This document shows, one piece after another, positions 1 through 9,331 of a stretch of DNA of 64,000 nt; position 1 is the first letter of the stretch; each line of letters starts with the position of its first letter. This DNA comes from Accumulibacter sp. (GTDB lineage: Bacteria > Pseudomonadota > Gammaproteobacteria > Burkholderiales > Rhodocyclaceae). The translations under genes were made by a program, and so were the position numbers. Below the pieces are notes generated by a model. The model worked only from the letters and a program-made list of their open reading frames with translations. It did not search any database and was not told where the DNA came from. The stretch spans positions 806,001 to 870,000 of the forward strand of contig JACKLW010000005.1 of the NCBI GenBank assembly GCA_024235715.1, read 5' to 3'.

Positions 1-814
1 GTCATAGAGCGTGAAGTTGAGCGCGAAACCGCGGTCGAGGTAGGCACGGCCGAGGTAGAAGCCCGGACGGATCATGCGGATCTCGTCGCGTACCTTGAGC
101 CCGCGCCGGCCGGCGAGGAAGTCGGGATTCTCCTGGTAGCCTGGAATTTCGTCCGTGAAGAGATAATCGATGATGATCGACTCACGGCGCGCGTCGAGCA
201 GGCTCTGGCCGCAGTACAGCTTGGCCGGGAAGAGCAGCCAGGTTTCCTTGCCGGCGTAGGTCATCTTCTTCGGCTCGCCTTTCACCAGACCGAGCTTCTT
301 GAGCAGCGACAGATCCTCGATGCGGTTGCGCAGCACGCCTTCGTTGCGGAAGAAGACCTTGCCGCGCCAGAGGACTTCACCGATTTCCTCGATCACCAGG
401 CCCTTGAGGTGCAGGACGGTGCCGCCGAAACCACCGACCAGTTCGGAAAGCCGGAACTTGCCGCTGCTTCCCCGCGGCAGCAGGATGCGGCCCTCGAAGG
501 CGCCATCGGGAATCGGGCCGGCCGTCAGGCGGGCGTAGATCTGGTCGATCTGCTCCTCGTCGAGCGTCGCCAGGTAATCGGGCGTGATCTTCGCCAGTTC
601 GGCGGGAGGAATCGGGTAGCGGTATTCCACCTGTGCCAGGTCCATCTTCGTCTGATAGTTCTTGGCATAGGGGGCGAAAGTGATTTCGGGCGGCTCGGGC
701 TTGCTGCAGGATGCGACGGCAAGTGCGGCGAGCACGCTGACGGTGACGAGTGCATGGCGTGAACTTCCAGCACTGCGAGCCCTACGCGGGACAAAGGTGT
801 ACGGCGGTCGCATG
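1..814 (-). CDS. Exported lipoprotein of unknown function (partial, C-terminus off the left edge)
   Basis: This gene reads off the left edge of the window, so only about 271 N-terminal codons are visible and no stop is seen. The ATG at 814 is preceded at a normal distance by GGGAGA. Residues 19-35 form a hydrophobic segment ending in the lipobox LAVASC, which predicts a lipidated cysteine at about residue 36. The mature part is soluble and mixed alpha/beta in character, with no motif I recognise. It lies 18 bases downstream of the large di-heme cytochrome on the same strand, so the two are probably co-transcribed and may act together in the envelope. That link is inference from position only. 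Confidence 0.75.
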
Positions 815-832
815 GTGTGATCTCCCGTTTCC

Positions 833-3457
833 TTACAGCGTGGCCAGGAATGCGGTCAGCGCTTTCTTGTCGGCCTCGGAGAGGTCCTCGCCGAAGCGGT
901 GACCCTGGTTCTCGATCTCCTCGGTACAGGTCTCGTAATTGGCACTGATGAAATCGCGCTGCTCGCGCAGGATTTCGACGAAGCGCGACGGATTCTTGAT
1001 GATCTCGTCAGCCATCGCCTGCAACGTCGGCACCAGCGTCGCCTTGCCGGCGGCTTCGAGCTTGTCCGGGTGGCGTTTGGCGAGGAAGAGGTCGCCGATC
1101 AGTTGCTTGTGCATCAGGCCGTTCAGGAAACCGGCGCTGGCGCCGGCCGGGATCTTCACCTGCCCGAAACCGAACAGCGGCTTTTCGGTCGTGCCGTCAA
1201 GCGGCCGGATACCAACGTCGATCAGCAGGTCGGCGTTGGTCAGCGTCCGCTTCGTACCCCTTTCCTTCGGATGCAGGAGCTCATACATCGACAGCTTGTA
1301 GAGGTCGAAGCGACCCTCGACGGTCGGGTCGTAGCGCAGGCAATCGGGCTGCTGCTCGAGCAGCTTGCCGTTGCCATCGACATAGCGGGCGCGGTGGAAG
1401 TCGTTGGCCTTGTTTGCCGGCTTGCCGCAGATTTCCGGCCCGATGGCATTGTTGTGCATGAACGGCGCTGTCGCCCAGATATTGACCAGCGAGACATTGC
1501 GCATGTAGCCGCGCCCCCCGTCCTTGAGTTCGTCGCGCTCCGGAATGTCGGCGACGATCGGCCGCTCGCGCATCGTCTCCGACGCGGATTCCATGTACAG
1601 GTTGCCCGCCTTGTGGTTCGAGTGCAGCGAGCGACAGCGGAAAGTACCCACCTCGGTCACCGGCGTCGCCTGATCGTTGCCCAGAAAGTCAGCCCTGACC
1701 CTGCGCGGATGCGTTTCGCTGGCGGCGGCGAAGTCGCGGTTCTTGAACGAACCGCCTTCGCTTTCGGGAATGCTCGAGTGACAGCGCGCGCAGTTCTCGG
1801 CGAATACCAGTTGCCCGCGGCCAACGGCACCCTCGCCGAACTCGGTTTCCAGGTCGCGGACCAGATCGGCCCGGGTGTAGGCCACGCCGCTGCTGCCGGC
1901 CTGGCGAACATTGGCCAGCGCCGCATGGAGGTCGCTCTGGTCCGACTCCGCAGAGGCAAAGAAATCGAGCACATTCTGCAGCCGGTCCTCGACGGCCCGG
2001 AAGTTGGGGCAATCGCGTCGGCACTGGCCGATGTTGAACGGCGTCTGCCCGAAGCCGCGCTGCTCCGGGTCGACCTGGCGCATGTCGGCGAGGTGATTCA
2101 CCCAGCACGGCTCTGCACACGAACCGATGTTGAAATAGACGCGCTGGATCGCCTCGAGCGCGCCGGTCGAATCCTCGCCGCCCTTCAGGATGTGATGAAC
2201 GCCCGGCAGGACGACCTTCTGCCCGCCGAGATTGACCGGGGTGACGTCGTCGTCGCGGGTGCTTTTCTGCCAGCACTTGCCGTCGCGGCCCGGCTCGCAC
2301 CAGCATTTCTCCGCGTTGGTCTCGCCACCGCAGGTGGCCGTCTTGCGCCACTTGCTGACCCGCTCACCCTTGAAAACCGGCCGCTGCGCGACGTTGATCA
2401 GCGCGTTGATGGTTCCCGGATTGTTCACCTGGTCGTGCGAAAGCGCCGAGGTGTCGGTGACGCCGGGACGGGCGTGCGCGAACATCTGGTACTCGAGACT
2501 GCTCATCGGCAGGCCGGAGCCGAGCAGTTCGGACATGCGCGTATATTGGTTGCCGATCAGCCCCTTGATGTTCTCCCACTTGGGATGCGCCGGGTCGGCC
2601 GGCGGATTGACCGGATCGAAGGCGATATGGCAGGAGCCGCAGGCGGTGCCAATCAGGAATGGCGGTTCGACCGAACCGTCGGCCAGCCTGCTCACGCGCT
2701 GGTCGGATTCGATGCCGGTTTTGGCGGCGAGCGGGCTGTCAAAGCCGGACCAGGTTCCCGGCTCGCCGTTCAGAGCCTGCCACTTCGCGGCGTCGAAGCG
2801 CGGATTGGGGAATTTCCGGATCCCCAATGCGCCGGTGGATGTGCCGAACTTGAGATCGCAGGCCGTATGCCGCTGATCGAGCTTGCCGCCCTGACTGTGC
2901 GGGTCATCGGGATCGAGCGCCGCATCCTTGAGACCGCAGGCCGGATCGACGTAGCCGGGTTTGCCGACGTACTTCAGGAGCACGTCGTCGCCGGGACACC
3001 AGTCGAAGCCGTAGGTTTCGGCAGCTGACTTCGCCGGGCAGCCCGGATCGCCCGGCTTGCAGCACGACGGATCGTTGATGATCCCCCAGGCCCAGAAGCG
3101 ATCGTCGCGCTGGTCGGCGCGCAGCACGCGGAACCAGTCCACCAGCACGCCGAGTCGCTGCTGGAAAATATAGGTGTGGAAGCGGTCATTGCCGGCAGTG
3201 GCCTTGAACCAGATCAGCCGCCCGACACATTCCGACTCGCTCAGGCCCTGGCGGGCGCAGGCTTCGTGATAGGGGGCATCCTGGTCGACGATCGACGCTT
3301 CGGGAAGCAGTCTTTCGGACGCGGCAGTGGCGACCACATCCGGCGCATTCTGCGCATGCGCATCGCCAGGACCGTGGAAGCTGCGGTTATGGAAGACGCC
3401 GACACCAGCGCCGAGGATGAGGATCGCCGCAACAGCGGCAAACAGGGCACGTTTCAT
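833..3457 (-). CDS. Large exported di-heme c-type cytochrome, cytochrome-c-peroxidase/RoxA-like
   Basis: A protein of 874 residues with an N-terminal signal/anchor (KRALFAAVAAILILGAGVGV). Two CXXCH heme-binding motifs are visible: CGSCH near residue 272 and CARCH near 554. The second half carries ATAPFMHNNAIG, matching the conserved segment of di-heme peroxidases, and the C-terminus EADKKALTAFLATL is typical of the same superfamily. At 874 residues it is much longer than classical bacterial peroxidases (about 330), closer to the RoxA/RoxB oxygenase group but longer still. Several other cysteine pairs (such as CAEPC and CRRDC) lack the histidine and may be disulfides. I chose the ATG at 3457 because AGGAGAG precedes it; an in-frame GTG lies 21 bases upstream. 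Substrate unknown; periplasmic location inferred. Confidence 0.8.
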   Translation of the reverse strand: MKRALFAAVAAILILGAGVGVFHNRSFHGPGDAHAQNAPDVVATAASERLLPEASIVDQDAPYHEACARQGLSESECVGRLIWFKATAGNDRFHTYIFQQRLGVLVDWFRVLRADQRDDRFWAWGIINDPSCCKPGDPGCPAKSAAETYGFDWCPGDDVLLKYVGKPGYVDPACGLKDAALDPDDPHSQGGKLDQRHTACDLKFGTSTGALGIRKFPNPRFDAAKWQALNGEPGTWSGFDSPLAAKTGIESDQRVSRLADGSVEPPFLIGTACGSCHIAFDPVNPPADPAHPKWENIKGLIGNQYTRMSELLGSGLPMSSLEYQMFAHARPGVTDTSALSHDQVNNPGTINALINVAQRPVFKGERVSKWRKTATCGGETNAEKCWCEPGRDGKCWQKSTRDDDVTPVNLGGQKVVLPGVHHILKGGEDSTGALEAIQRVYFNIGSCAEPCWVNHLADMRQVDPEQRGFGQTPFNIGQCRRDCPNFRAVEDRLQNVLDFFASAESDQSDLHAALANVRQAGSSGVAYTRADLVRDLETEFGEGAVGRGQLVFAENCARCHSSIPESEGGSFKNRDFAAASETHPRRVRADFLGNDQATPVTEVGTFRCRSLHSNHKAGNLYMESASETMRERPIVADIPERDELKDGGRGYMRNVSLVNIWATAPFMHNNAIGPEICGKPANKANDFHRARYVDGNGKLLEQQPDCLRYDPTVEGRFDLYKLSMYELLHPKERGTKRTLTNADLLIDVGIRPLDGTTEKPLFGFGQVKIPAGASAGFLNGLMHKQLIGDLFLAKRHPDKLEAAGKATLVPTLQAMADEIIKNPSRFVEILREQRDFISANYETCTEEIENQGHRFGEDLSEADKKALTAFLATL

Positions 3458-3525
3458 GCGTTCTCTCCTGACGGACACGGACAGCTGGAAGCCCCTAGAA
3501 CGGGAAACTCGACGACACGGCCCGC

Positions 3526-3554
3526 AGTATCTGTTTGGGCACCCGCCCTGTCAA
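3526..3554 (-). promoter_or_regulatory. Sigma-70-type promoter for the di-heme cytochrome and lipoprotein genes
   Basis: Reading the minus strand, TTGACA (3554-3549) is followed after 17 bases by GATACT (3531-3526). That is a perfect -35 box with a near-consensus -10 box at ideal spacing, giving a predicted start near 3519 and a leader of about 60 bases before the ATG at 3457. Confidence 0.65.
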
Positions 3555-3573
3555 GCACCGTCGACGCCGTTTT

Positions 3574-3593
3574 CGGCCTCGGCGACGAGGCCG
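3574..3593. repeat. Perfect inverted repeat upstream of the cytochrome promoter
   Basis: CGGCCTCG and CGAGGCCG form an 8-bp perfect stem around the four bases GCGA. It lies about 20 bases upstream of the -35 box at 3549-3554, a position suited to an activator or repressor site. The rest of the 400-base gap between the cytochrome and gltX (3458-3857) shows no gene that I can support. Confidence 0.4.
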
Positions 3594-3857
3594 GAAGCAG
3601 CCTTTAAATTATGCTGTTGAGGCGATCTTGCAGCGGCGCACGTGATATCCGGATGTTACCCCTGTGGCAGCAGGCGGGCGGAGAGGTTCCATGCATCGGT
3701 GCAGGCAAGCGCGTTGCAAACCGTGGCTCTGCGTGGCGGTGAGCCGCGAGGCCAGGACCCGGTTGCGCGGCGGCCGGTGCATGAACGGATCGGCGATGGC
3801 GGGGATTCCTCCCCTCTGGTCTAGAATGAGCGCTTTGCCAGACTGCGACCCGCGATC

Positions 3858-5246
3858 ATGATCCGCACCCGTTTTGCGCCCTCCCCGACCGGTTTCCTGC
3901 ACATTGGCGGCGCGCGCACCGCCCTCTTCTCGTGGGCGTACGCGCGCCGGCACGGCGGCAGCTTCATCCTGCGCATCGAAGACACCGATCTGGCGCGCTC
4001 GACGCCGGAAGCCGTGCAGGCAATCCTTGATGGCATGAAATGGCTGGGACTCGAGCACGACGAAGGGCCGTTCTACCAGACGCAGCGGATGGCACGTTAC
4101 CAGACGGTAATCGAGGAGATGCTCGCCGCCGGGACCGCCTACCACTGTTACATGCCCCCCGAAGAACTCGATCGCCTGCGCGAGGAGCAGCGTGCGCAGG
4201 GGCTGAAGGCCCGCTACAACGGCGCCTGGCGGCCGGAACCGGGCAAGATCCTGCCGGCGCCGCCGGCAGGCGTACTGCCGGCAGTGCGCTTCCGCAATCC
4301 CGGCGACGGCGTCGTCGCCTGGAACGACCTGGTCAAGGGCCGCATCGAAATCGCCAACGCCGAACTCGACGACCTGGTGATCGCCCGCGCCGACGGCACG
4401 CCGACGTACAACTTCTGCGTCGTCGTCGATGACTCCGACATGGGCATCACGCACGTCATCCGCGGCGACGACCACGTCAACAACACGCCGCGGCAGATCA
4501 ACATCCTGCAGGCGCTCGGCGTACAGGTACCGCTGTACGCGCACCTGTCGATGATTCTTGGCGACGACGGGCAGAAGCTGTCGAAGCGCCATGGCGCGGT
4601 GAGCGTCATGCAGTACGACGACGAAGGCTATCTGCCGGAGGCGGTACTCAACTATCTGGCGCGCCTCGGCTGGTCGCACGGTGACGACGAAATATTCTCG
4701 ATGCCGCAGTTCTGCGAGTGGTTCGACCTCGACCACATCACGCCGTCTGCGGCGCAGTTCAACACCGAGAAACTCAACTGGCTCAATGCGCACTACCTGA
4801 AGCGCGCCGAGCCTGCGCGGCTGGCGGCGCTGGTGCTGCCGCGCCTCGAGGCGCGTGGCGTGACGATCGGCACCGCGCCATCACTGGAGGCGATCATTGC
4901 GCTCTACCGGGAGCGGGTCGCCAACCTCAACGAACTGGCCGACGCGGCGGAAGTGTTCTACATCGACATCGCGCCGAAAGCCGAACTCCTGGCCAGGCAT
5001 CTGACGGCGGAAGCGCTGCCGGCGCTGGCCGACTTCGTCGCCGGACTGGCGGACGTCGCCTGGGAGCCCGTGGCGATCGGCGCGCTCATCAAGCAGAGCG
5101 TCAGCGCACACGGACTGAAGATGCCGAAACTGGCGATGCCGCTGCGGGTGCTGCTCACCGGCCAGGAACAGACGCCATCCGTCGATGCGCTGATCGCCCT
5201 CTTCCCGCGCGAACTCGCCCTCGAACGGCTTGCCGCCGCCGGCTAG
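3858..5246 (+). CDS. gltX: Glutamyl-tRNA synthetase (GluRS)
   Basis: Attaches glutamate to tRNA-Glu in the cytoplasm (class I aminoacyl-tRNA synthetase). The 462-residue length is normal. The N-terminus carries the class I signature [20 protein letters not shown] with the HIGH-type motif as HIGG near residues 15-18, and the KMSKS-type loop is KLSKR at about 239-243. The catalytic domain is followed by the all-helical anticodon-binding region. The ATG at 3858 immediately precedes the conserved [11 protein letters not shown], so the start is secure. It stands alone, ending tail-to-tail with the peroxiredoxin-like gene 21 bases away. No convincing promoter was found upstream. Confidence 0.97.
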   Translation: MIRTRFAPSPTGFLHIGGARTALFSWAYARRHGGSFILRIEDTDLARSTPEAVQAILDGMKWLGLEHDEGPFYQTQRMARYQTVIEEMLAAGTAYHCYMPPEELDRLREEQRAQGLKARYNGAWRPEPGKILPAPPAGVLPAVRFRNPGDGVVAWNDLVKGRIEIANAELDDLVIARADGTPTYNFCVVVDDSDMGITHVIRGDDHVNNTPRQINILQALGVQVPLYAHLSMILGDDGQKLSKRHGAVSVMQYDDEGYLPEAVLNYLARLGWSHGDDEIFSMPQFCEWFDLDHITPSAAQFNTEKLNWLNAHYLKRAEPARLAALVLPRLEARGVTIGTAPSLEAIIALYRERVANLNELADAAEVFYIDIAPKAELLARHLTAEALPALADFVAGLADVAWEPVAIGALIKQSVSAHGLKMPKLAMPLRVLLTGQEQTPSVDALIALFPRELALERLAAAG

Positions 5247-5267
5247 CAGCCCAGGAAGCCTCGGACG

Positions 5268-5816
5268 CTACACTTCGCCGGTAAATTCACCGCGCGCCGG
5301 GTAGTTCTTGGCGACCGCGAAGTCGATGGCACCGATCAGATCCTGGAACGGCGGGCGCGCGAAGGGCATGGTCTGAACGGCGCCGTAGTACAGCGTCCCG
5401 TCAGGGCGCACCAGGAACAGGCCGGGTTCGCTGAACAGTTCGGGTTCTTCGATTCCTATCGACGTCTGGCCGCGTGAAGTGCTGATATAGAGGCCCCACT
5501 GCCGCGCGCTGCGCAGGCTCAGGCCATAGGCAAAGCGCACCCCCTTGGCGCCGACCTTTTCCGCCATTTGCTTGCCGCGCTCTTCGTTGTCACTGCTGAT
5601 GGCCACGCTGTGCACGCCACGCGAGGCGAACTCGGGCGCCAGACGCTCGAGCTCGAGCAGATATTTGGCGCAGATCGGGCAATGCAGGCCGCGGTAGAAA
5701 ACCAGCAGATCGAAGTGTTCGGCAGGCGACGCGCCGAGAATGAAGCGCCCGCCGGATGTCAGCGGCAGGTTGAGGGCCGGGACCGGGTAGCGCGGAAGCA
5801 GTGCGTTGAGGTACAT
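5268..5816 (-). CDS. Peroxiredoxin-like (AhpC/TSA, thioredoxin-fold) protein
   Basis: A 182-residue thioredoxin-fold protein, probably cytoplasmic. FYRGLHCPICAKYLLELE carries a CPIC motif at the position of the peroxidatic cysteine in AhpC/TSA-family proteins, and the following ELERLAPEFASRGVHSVAIS matches the usual second strand-helix pattern. A two-cysteine CXXC arrangement suggests thiol-disulfide or peroxide reduction, but the substrate is not readable. The start at 5816 is chosen because GGAGAT lies 8 bases upstream. A longer in-frame ATG at 5828 overlaps that ribosome site and is less likely. It is followed tail-to-tail by gltX on the other strand. Confidence 0.8.
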   Translation of the reverse strand: MYLNALLPRYPVPALNLPLTSGGRFILGASPAEHFDLLVFYRGLHCPICAKYLLELERLAPEFASRGVHSVAISSDNEERGKQMAEKVGAKGVRFAYGLSLRSARQWGLYISTSRGQTSIGIEEPELFSEPGLFLVRPDGTLYYGAVQTMPFARPPFQDLIGAIDFAVAKNYPARGEFTGEV

Positions 5817-5858
5817 GCTTATCTCCATGTGGACGGCTGCCGCGGCTGTCAAGAAACG

Positions 5859-5901
5859 CCTGGTCCCCGGGAACCAGGGCAGGTGCCAAACAGCGTTTGG
5901 C
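5859..5901. repeat. Two adjacent inverted repeats between aqpZ and the peroxiredoxin gene
   Basis: 5859-5878 is a nearly perfect 20-bp palindrome centred on CCCGGG, and 5885-5901 is GCCAAA-CAGCG-TTTGGC with a perfect 6-bp stem. Both lie 40-85 bases upstream of the peroxiredoxin start and downstream of aqpZ on the same strand. No T-run follows either one, so I favour a regulatory or mRNA-structure role over an intrinsic terminator, but cannot decide. Confidence 0.4.
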
Positions 5902-6060
5902 CTGTGGTGATACCGGCGGTCGCGGTGGCGGGCCTGGTGCCGGGAAAGGACAACGACTGGCCATCCATGGTTCCCGACCGCCGGGCGGCCGCGCCGGGCG
6001 ATGCCGGGTGACCGATACCAGGCCGGGAGAGGAACCCTCCCCAGCCCGAACAGGCCAGCC

Positions 6061-6753
6061 TCAGCCGTCCTCGTCGCCGGCGATGAAACGATAGGCCAGT
6101 GCGCCAAGCACGGCGCCGACGATCGGCGCCACCCAGAACAGCCACAGCTGTGCCGTGGCCCAGTCGCCGACGAAGACGGCGACCCCGGTGCTGCGCGCGG
6201 GATTGACCGAGGCGTTGGTGACCGGGACGCTGAACAGGTGGATCAGGGTCAGGCAAAGGCCGATGGCGACAGGTGCGAAGCCGGCTGGCGCGCGTTTGTC
6301 GGTGGCCCCGAGAATCACCAGCAGAAAGAACATGGTCATGACGATTTCGGTGACCAGCGCCGCGAGCAGCGAGTATTTGCCTGGCGAATGCGCGCCGTAG
6401 CCGTTGGAGGCAAATCCGTTCGACAGCTCAAAAGCAGGACCGCCGCTGGCGATGACGTACAACACGGCGCCGGCCGCTATACCGCCAAGGACCTGCGCGA
6501 CGATGTAGGGCGCCAGCTGATTCGCCGGAAAACGACCACCGGCCCACAGGCCGATGGAGACCGCGGGATTGAGATGACAACCCGAGATATGACCTATGGC
6601 ATAAGCCATGGTCAGCACGGTCAATCCGAATGCCAGTGCAACACCAGTAAAGCCAATGCCCAGCTCTGGAAACGCGGCGGCAAGTACCGCACTGCCGCAA
6701 CCGCCCAGAACAAGCCAGAACGTTCCAAGGAACTCCGCGCTATATTTCTTCAT
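6061..6753 (-). CDS. aqpZ: Aquaporin Z, water channel
   Basis: An inner-membrane water channel of the MIP family, 230 residues, the usual length. Both NPA half-helix motifs are present: HLNPAVS at about residues 60-66 and VNPARSTG in the second half. The second NPA is followed by arginine, as expected for the selectivity filter. Six hydrophobic segments can be traced. The ATG at 6753 has AGGGAT at a good distance upstream. It lies downstream of zntB on the same strand across a 237-base gap, so it is probably transcribed separately; no convincing promoter was located in that gap. Confidence 0.95.
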   Translation of the reverse strand: MKKYSAEFLGTFWLVLGGCGSAVLAAAFPELGIGFTGVALAFGLTVLTMAYAIGHISGCHLNPAVSIGLWAGGRFPANQLAPYIVAQVLGGIAAGAVLYVIASGGPAFELSNGFASNGYGAHSPGKYSLLAALVTEIVMTMFFLLVILGATDKRAPAGFAPVAIGLCLTLIHLFSVPVTNASVNPARSTGVAVFVGDWATAQLWLFWVAPIVGAVLGALAYRFIAGDEDG

Positions 6754-6990
6754 GAATTATCCCTTTCCGAATTTGACGACTGTTGATCATGAGACGCCCG
6801 GTCGGACAGGGAAGAACTTCACCGCGTCCTTTTCCCGGCATGCGTAGCCGGTCCCACGACGGCGGCCGGGCAGATCACGCCAGGTGACATGGCTGAACGC
6901 CTGTAACCGACGCCGCGGATTTTAACCGAAGATTATGACGTTTTCCGCAACAGCGGCCATGCCGCCCCAAGATGACCATTCAGCTGCTGC

Positions 6991-7965
6991 TCAGATCCAT
7001 TTCTTCTTCTTGAAGAAAATGTACTGTCCGAGCGCAAAGACGACAAGCATGATGATTACGATCAGGAATCCGTGCGTGTCGTCGGCCCCCGGGATACCAC
7101 CGACATTGATTCCCAGAAGTCCGGTAATCAGACCCAGCGGAAGGAATATCGCAGCGACGATGGACAGCACGTACATCGTCTTGTTCATCTGCTCGGAGAG
7201 ATGATTGTTGAGCTCTTCCTGGGTTATTGCCGCACGATCGCGCGCTGAATCGAGGTCGTCGACGAACCTCGCCGTGCGTTCGGCGAGTTCGCGTATGCGC
7301 ACGCGGTCGCCGTCGCTCAGCCAGGGCACGCGGTCGTTCTGCAGGCGTGCCAGTACGTCGCGCTGCGGCGAAATATAACGCCGCATGCTGATCGTCTGCC
7401 TGCGCAAATGGGCCAGCTTCTGGCGCAGCTCATGGCTCTTCTCGGTCAACACCGAGTCTTCCAGCTCATCGACACTGCCATCGATGTCGCTGATCACGTC
7501 GGCCATCCGATCGGTGAGCTTGCCGGCCGCCATGGCCAGGAAGTCACCGACCGACTCCGGACCTTCGCCCGCCTGGATGCTCTTGTTCATGTCATCCATC
7601 GCTCTCACCCGACGATGCCGCATGCTGATGATGCGGTGCTCGTCAAACCACATGCGGATGGCGACCATGTCTTCGAGATCAGCGCCGGGATTGAAATTGA
7701 TGCCGCGCAGGATCAGCAGAAGCGCGTTTGCCGACGACACCACCCGTGGCCGCGTTTCCTCGGCCAGCAGGGCTGAACGCGACACCTTGTCGAGTCCGCT
7801 CTTGTCGATCAGCCATTGCTTGGCGCCTTCGTCGGCATAATCGAGATGCACCCACAAAATACCCTGCTCCGGCTGCCAGCCGTTGATCTGCTCCCAGTCT
7901 ATCGGCGTCCCCGACCGGCCCTTCAGGATGTAGGCAAAGACCAGACCGCTCTTCTTCTTGCTCAT
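6991..7965 (-). CDS. zntB: CorA-family zinc/divalent metal transporter ZntB
   Basis: A 324-residue 2-TM-GxN transporter: a large cytoplasmic N-terminal domain with a long coiled stalk helix, then two C-terminal transmembrane helices. The signature loop after the first helix is GINVGGIPG. The GxN variant with V and the following GGIPG is characteristic of the ZntB branch, whereas magnesium CorA proteins have GMNF. The basic tail FFKKKKWI is also typical. Known ZntB proteins move Zn2+ across the inner membrane, coupled to protons in the enterobacterial homologue. Substrate here is inferred from subfamily. Confidence 0.9.
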   Translation of the reverse strand: MSKKKSGLVFAYILKGRSGTPIDWEQINGWQPEQGILWVHLDYADEGAKQWLIDKSGLDKVSRSALLAEETRPRVVSSANALLLILRGINFNPGADLEDMVAIRMWFDEHRIISMRHRRVRAMDDMNKSIQAGEGPESVGDFLAMAAGKLTDRMADVISDIDGSVDELEDSVLTEKSHELRQKLAHLRRQTISMRRYISPQRDVLARLQNDRVPWLSDGDRVRIRELAERTARFVDDLDSARDRAAITQEELNNHLSEQMNKTMYVLSIVAAIFLPLGLITGLLGINVGGIPGADDTHGFLIVIIMLVVFALGQYIFFKKKKWI

Positions 7966-8082
7966 GCTCGAGTCCCAATCATTCCGTTGATCGATGAGCG
8001 CGCCAGACGCTCCCTTCGCGGCGCTCGCTTTTCCCGACTCACACCGACGCAGAAAAGTTCGACCGGATGATGCGACAAAGCG

Positions 8083-8292
8083 CTATCTGCCAGGCCGTCC
8101 GGCCTGCTCGCAACGCGCGTCCCGGTACGGCCCGGCGGCCTTCTGCCAGCCGCCGCCAGGGGACGTCTGCGCGCAGAACACCTGGCCGTCCGTCTTGCTG
8201 CGCCAGAGATACCACGGCGCCGGCGCGGCCGGGGAGGACGCACAGAACAGCATGCCTGCAAGCAGGACGAAAGGGCGAGGTCCTGGACGCAT
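8083..8292 (-). CDS. Small exported cysteine-containing protein, function unknown
   Basis: A 69-residue protein starting MRPGPRPFVLLAGMLFC, with a signal peptide that should be cut after the AAPA region. The mature part of about 45 residues contains WYLWRSKTDGQVFCAQ and ends with a second cysteine (DARCEQ), so it could form one disulfide. I recall similar short exported proteins with a WRSK.DG..CAQ pattern in betaproteobacteria but know no function. The ATG at 8292 sits just after the stop of the diguanylate cyclase gene (TGA at 8299-8297), suggesting translational coupling. The ribosome site itself is weak. Confidence 0.55.
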   Translation of the reverse strand: MRPGPRPFVLLAGMLFCASSPAAPAPWYLWRSKTDGQVFCAQTSPGGGWQKAAGPYRDARCEQAGRPGR

Positions 8293-8296
8293 CGCG

Positions 8297-9235
8297 TCAG
8301 CCGGTCCTTGTCGCTGGCGCGCCTTCATCAGCGCGCTGCCGGGCAACACCGTCGACGACACGAAAGGCTGTCCCGGCCTTGCTCCCGCGCTTCACCTCGT
8401 ACATCAGGCCATCGGCAGCGGCGAGCGCCTCGGTCGCCGACAGGCCTGGCTCGACGAAGGTAACGACGCCGATGCTGCAGGTGACATCCAGGCCGCCGGC
8501 CGAAAACGCCGCGTGAAGGTCGCGGGCAAGTGCCTCGACGACCTTCTTTGCGCCCTGGGCATCGGTTTCAGGCAGGAGCAGCGCGAACTCGTCGCCACCC
8601 AGGCGCGCCGCGGTGTCGGTCTTGCGCAGCGCCGTCGTCAAGAGGTGCCCGGTCGTTCGCAGAAGCCCATCGCCGGCGGCATGACCACGCGTGTCGTTGA
8701 CGTCTTTGAAATTGTCGAGGTCGAGGTACGCCAGAGTGAGCGAACTCCCGTGACGCTGCGCCATCGCCAGGTCATGCGCGAGTCGATCCTCGAACGCGCG
8801 CCGGCCGTGCAGGCCGGTCAACACGTCGGTCCGCGCCAGGTACCGCTGTTCGAGGAGGCTGGCGCGCAGCGCGCCGAGCAGCGATCCGGTTACGAAGAAG
8901 AAACCGAATCGGATGAGCGCATTCCAGACCGGGATCGCCGGATGCGAATATGGATAGCCGGTCGCCAACTGGACGCCGTACCAGGCCATGCAGGACATCG
9001 CCGCAATGCCGATGCCGGCCCGGCGGCCAGCGTACCAGGCCGCCAGCGCCAACGGCCCCAGGTAGAACAGCGACATCGACACCTCGGCGCCGGTGAAGTA
9101 ATCCGCGGCGCCGACAAGCAGCACGCCGACGAGGGACCAGCCAACGATGCTGGCACGACCGAGACGACCAAGGAAACGGTCGGCGGACGCGAACCTGTGC
9201 ACTAGGATCCGGGTGCCCGAAGCAAACGACAACAA
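8297..9235 (-). CDS. Membrane-anchored diguanylate cyclase (GGDEF)
   Basis: Makes cyclic di-GMP from two GTP. The N-terminal 130 residues contain four or five hydrophobic helices and no recognisable ligand-binding fold; the rest is a GGDEF domain. The active-site loop is RLGGDEFALLLPE, so catalysis should be intact, and RKTD lies exactly five residues before GGDEF, forming the RxxD inhibitory site for product feedback. The metal-binding segment AYLDLDNFKDVND is also normal. The start is uncertain: an in-frame TTG at 9235 gives 312 residues and a GTG lies about a dozen codons inside; neither has a strong ribosome site. Probably co-transcribed with the small exported protein that follows. Confidence 0.88.
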   Translation of the reverse strand: MLSFASGTRILVHRFASADRFLGRLGRASIVGWSLVGVLLVGAADYFTGAEVSMSLFYLGPLALAAWYAGRRAGIGIAAMSCMAWYGVQLATGYPYSHPAIPVWNALIRFGFFFVTGSLLGALRASLLEQRYLARTDVLTGLHGRRAFEDRLAHDLAMAQRHGSSLTLAYLDLDNFKDVNDTRGHAAGDGLLRTTGHLLTTALRKTDTAARLGGDEFALLLPETDAQGAKKVVEALARDLHAAFSAGGLDVTCSIGVVTFVEPGLSATEALAAADGLMYEVKRGSKAGTAFRVVDGVARQRADEGAPATRTG

Positions 9236-9331
9236 GCGTTGCGGCCATCATCTCGATTGCCGGCGATAACGTCGCAGCGAGAAACAGGAGTGCCCGGGAT
9301 GGCGGAGAAGGCGGAGAAGGCGCACACGGCC

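Noticed and set aside
899-3028. Long open frame antisense to the di-heme cytochrome gene
   Set aside because: Its product has no recognisable motif and a codon pattern that mirrors the true gene; the cytochrome has heme motifs, a signal peptide and a ribosome site. Typical antisense frame in GC-rich DNA.
6754-6990. AT-rich elements (CATAAT and TTAAAAT on the minus strand) in the zntB-aqpZ gap as an aqpZ promoter
   Set aside because: No -35 box at acceptable spacing and the leader would be about 150 bases; too weak to list.
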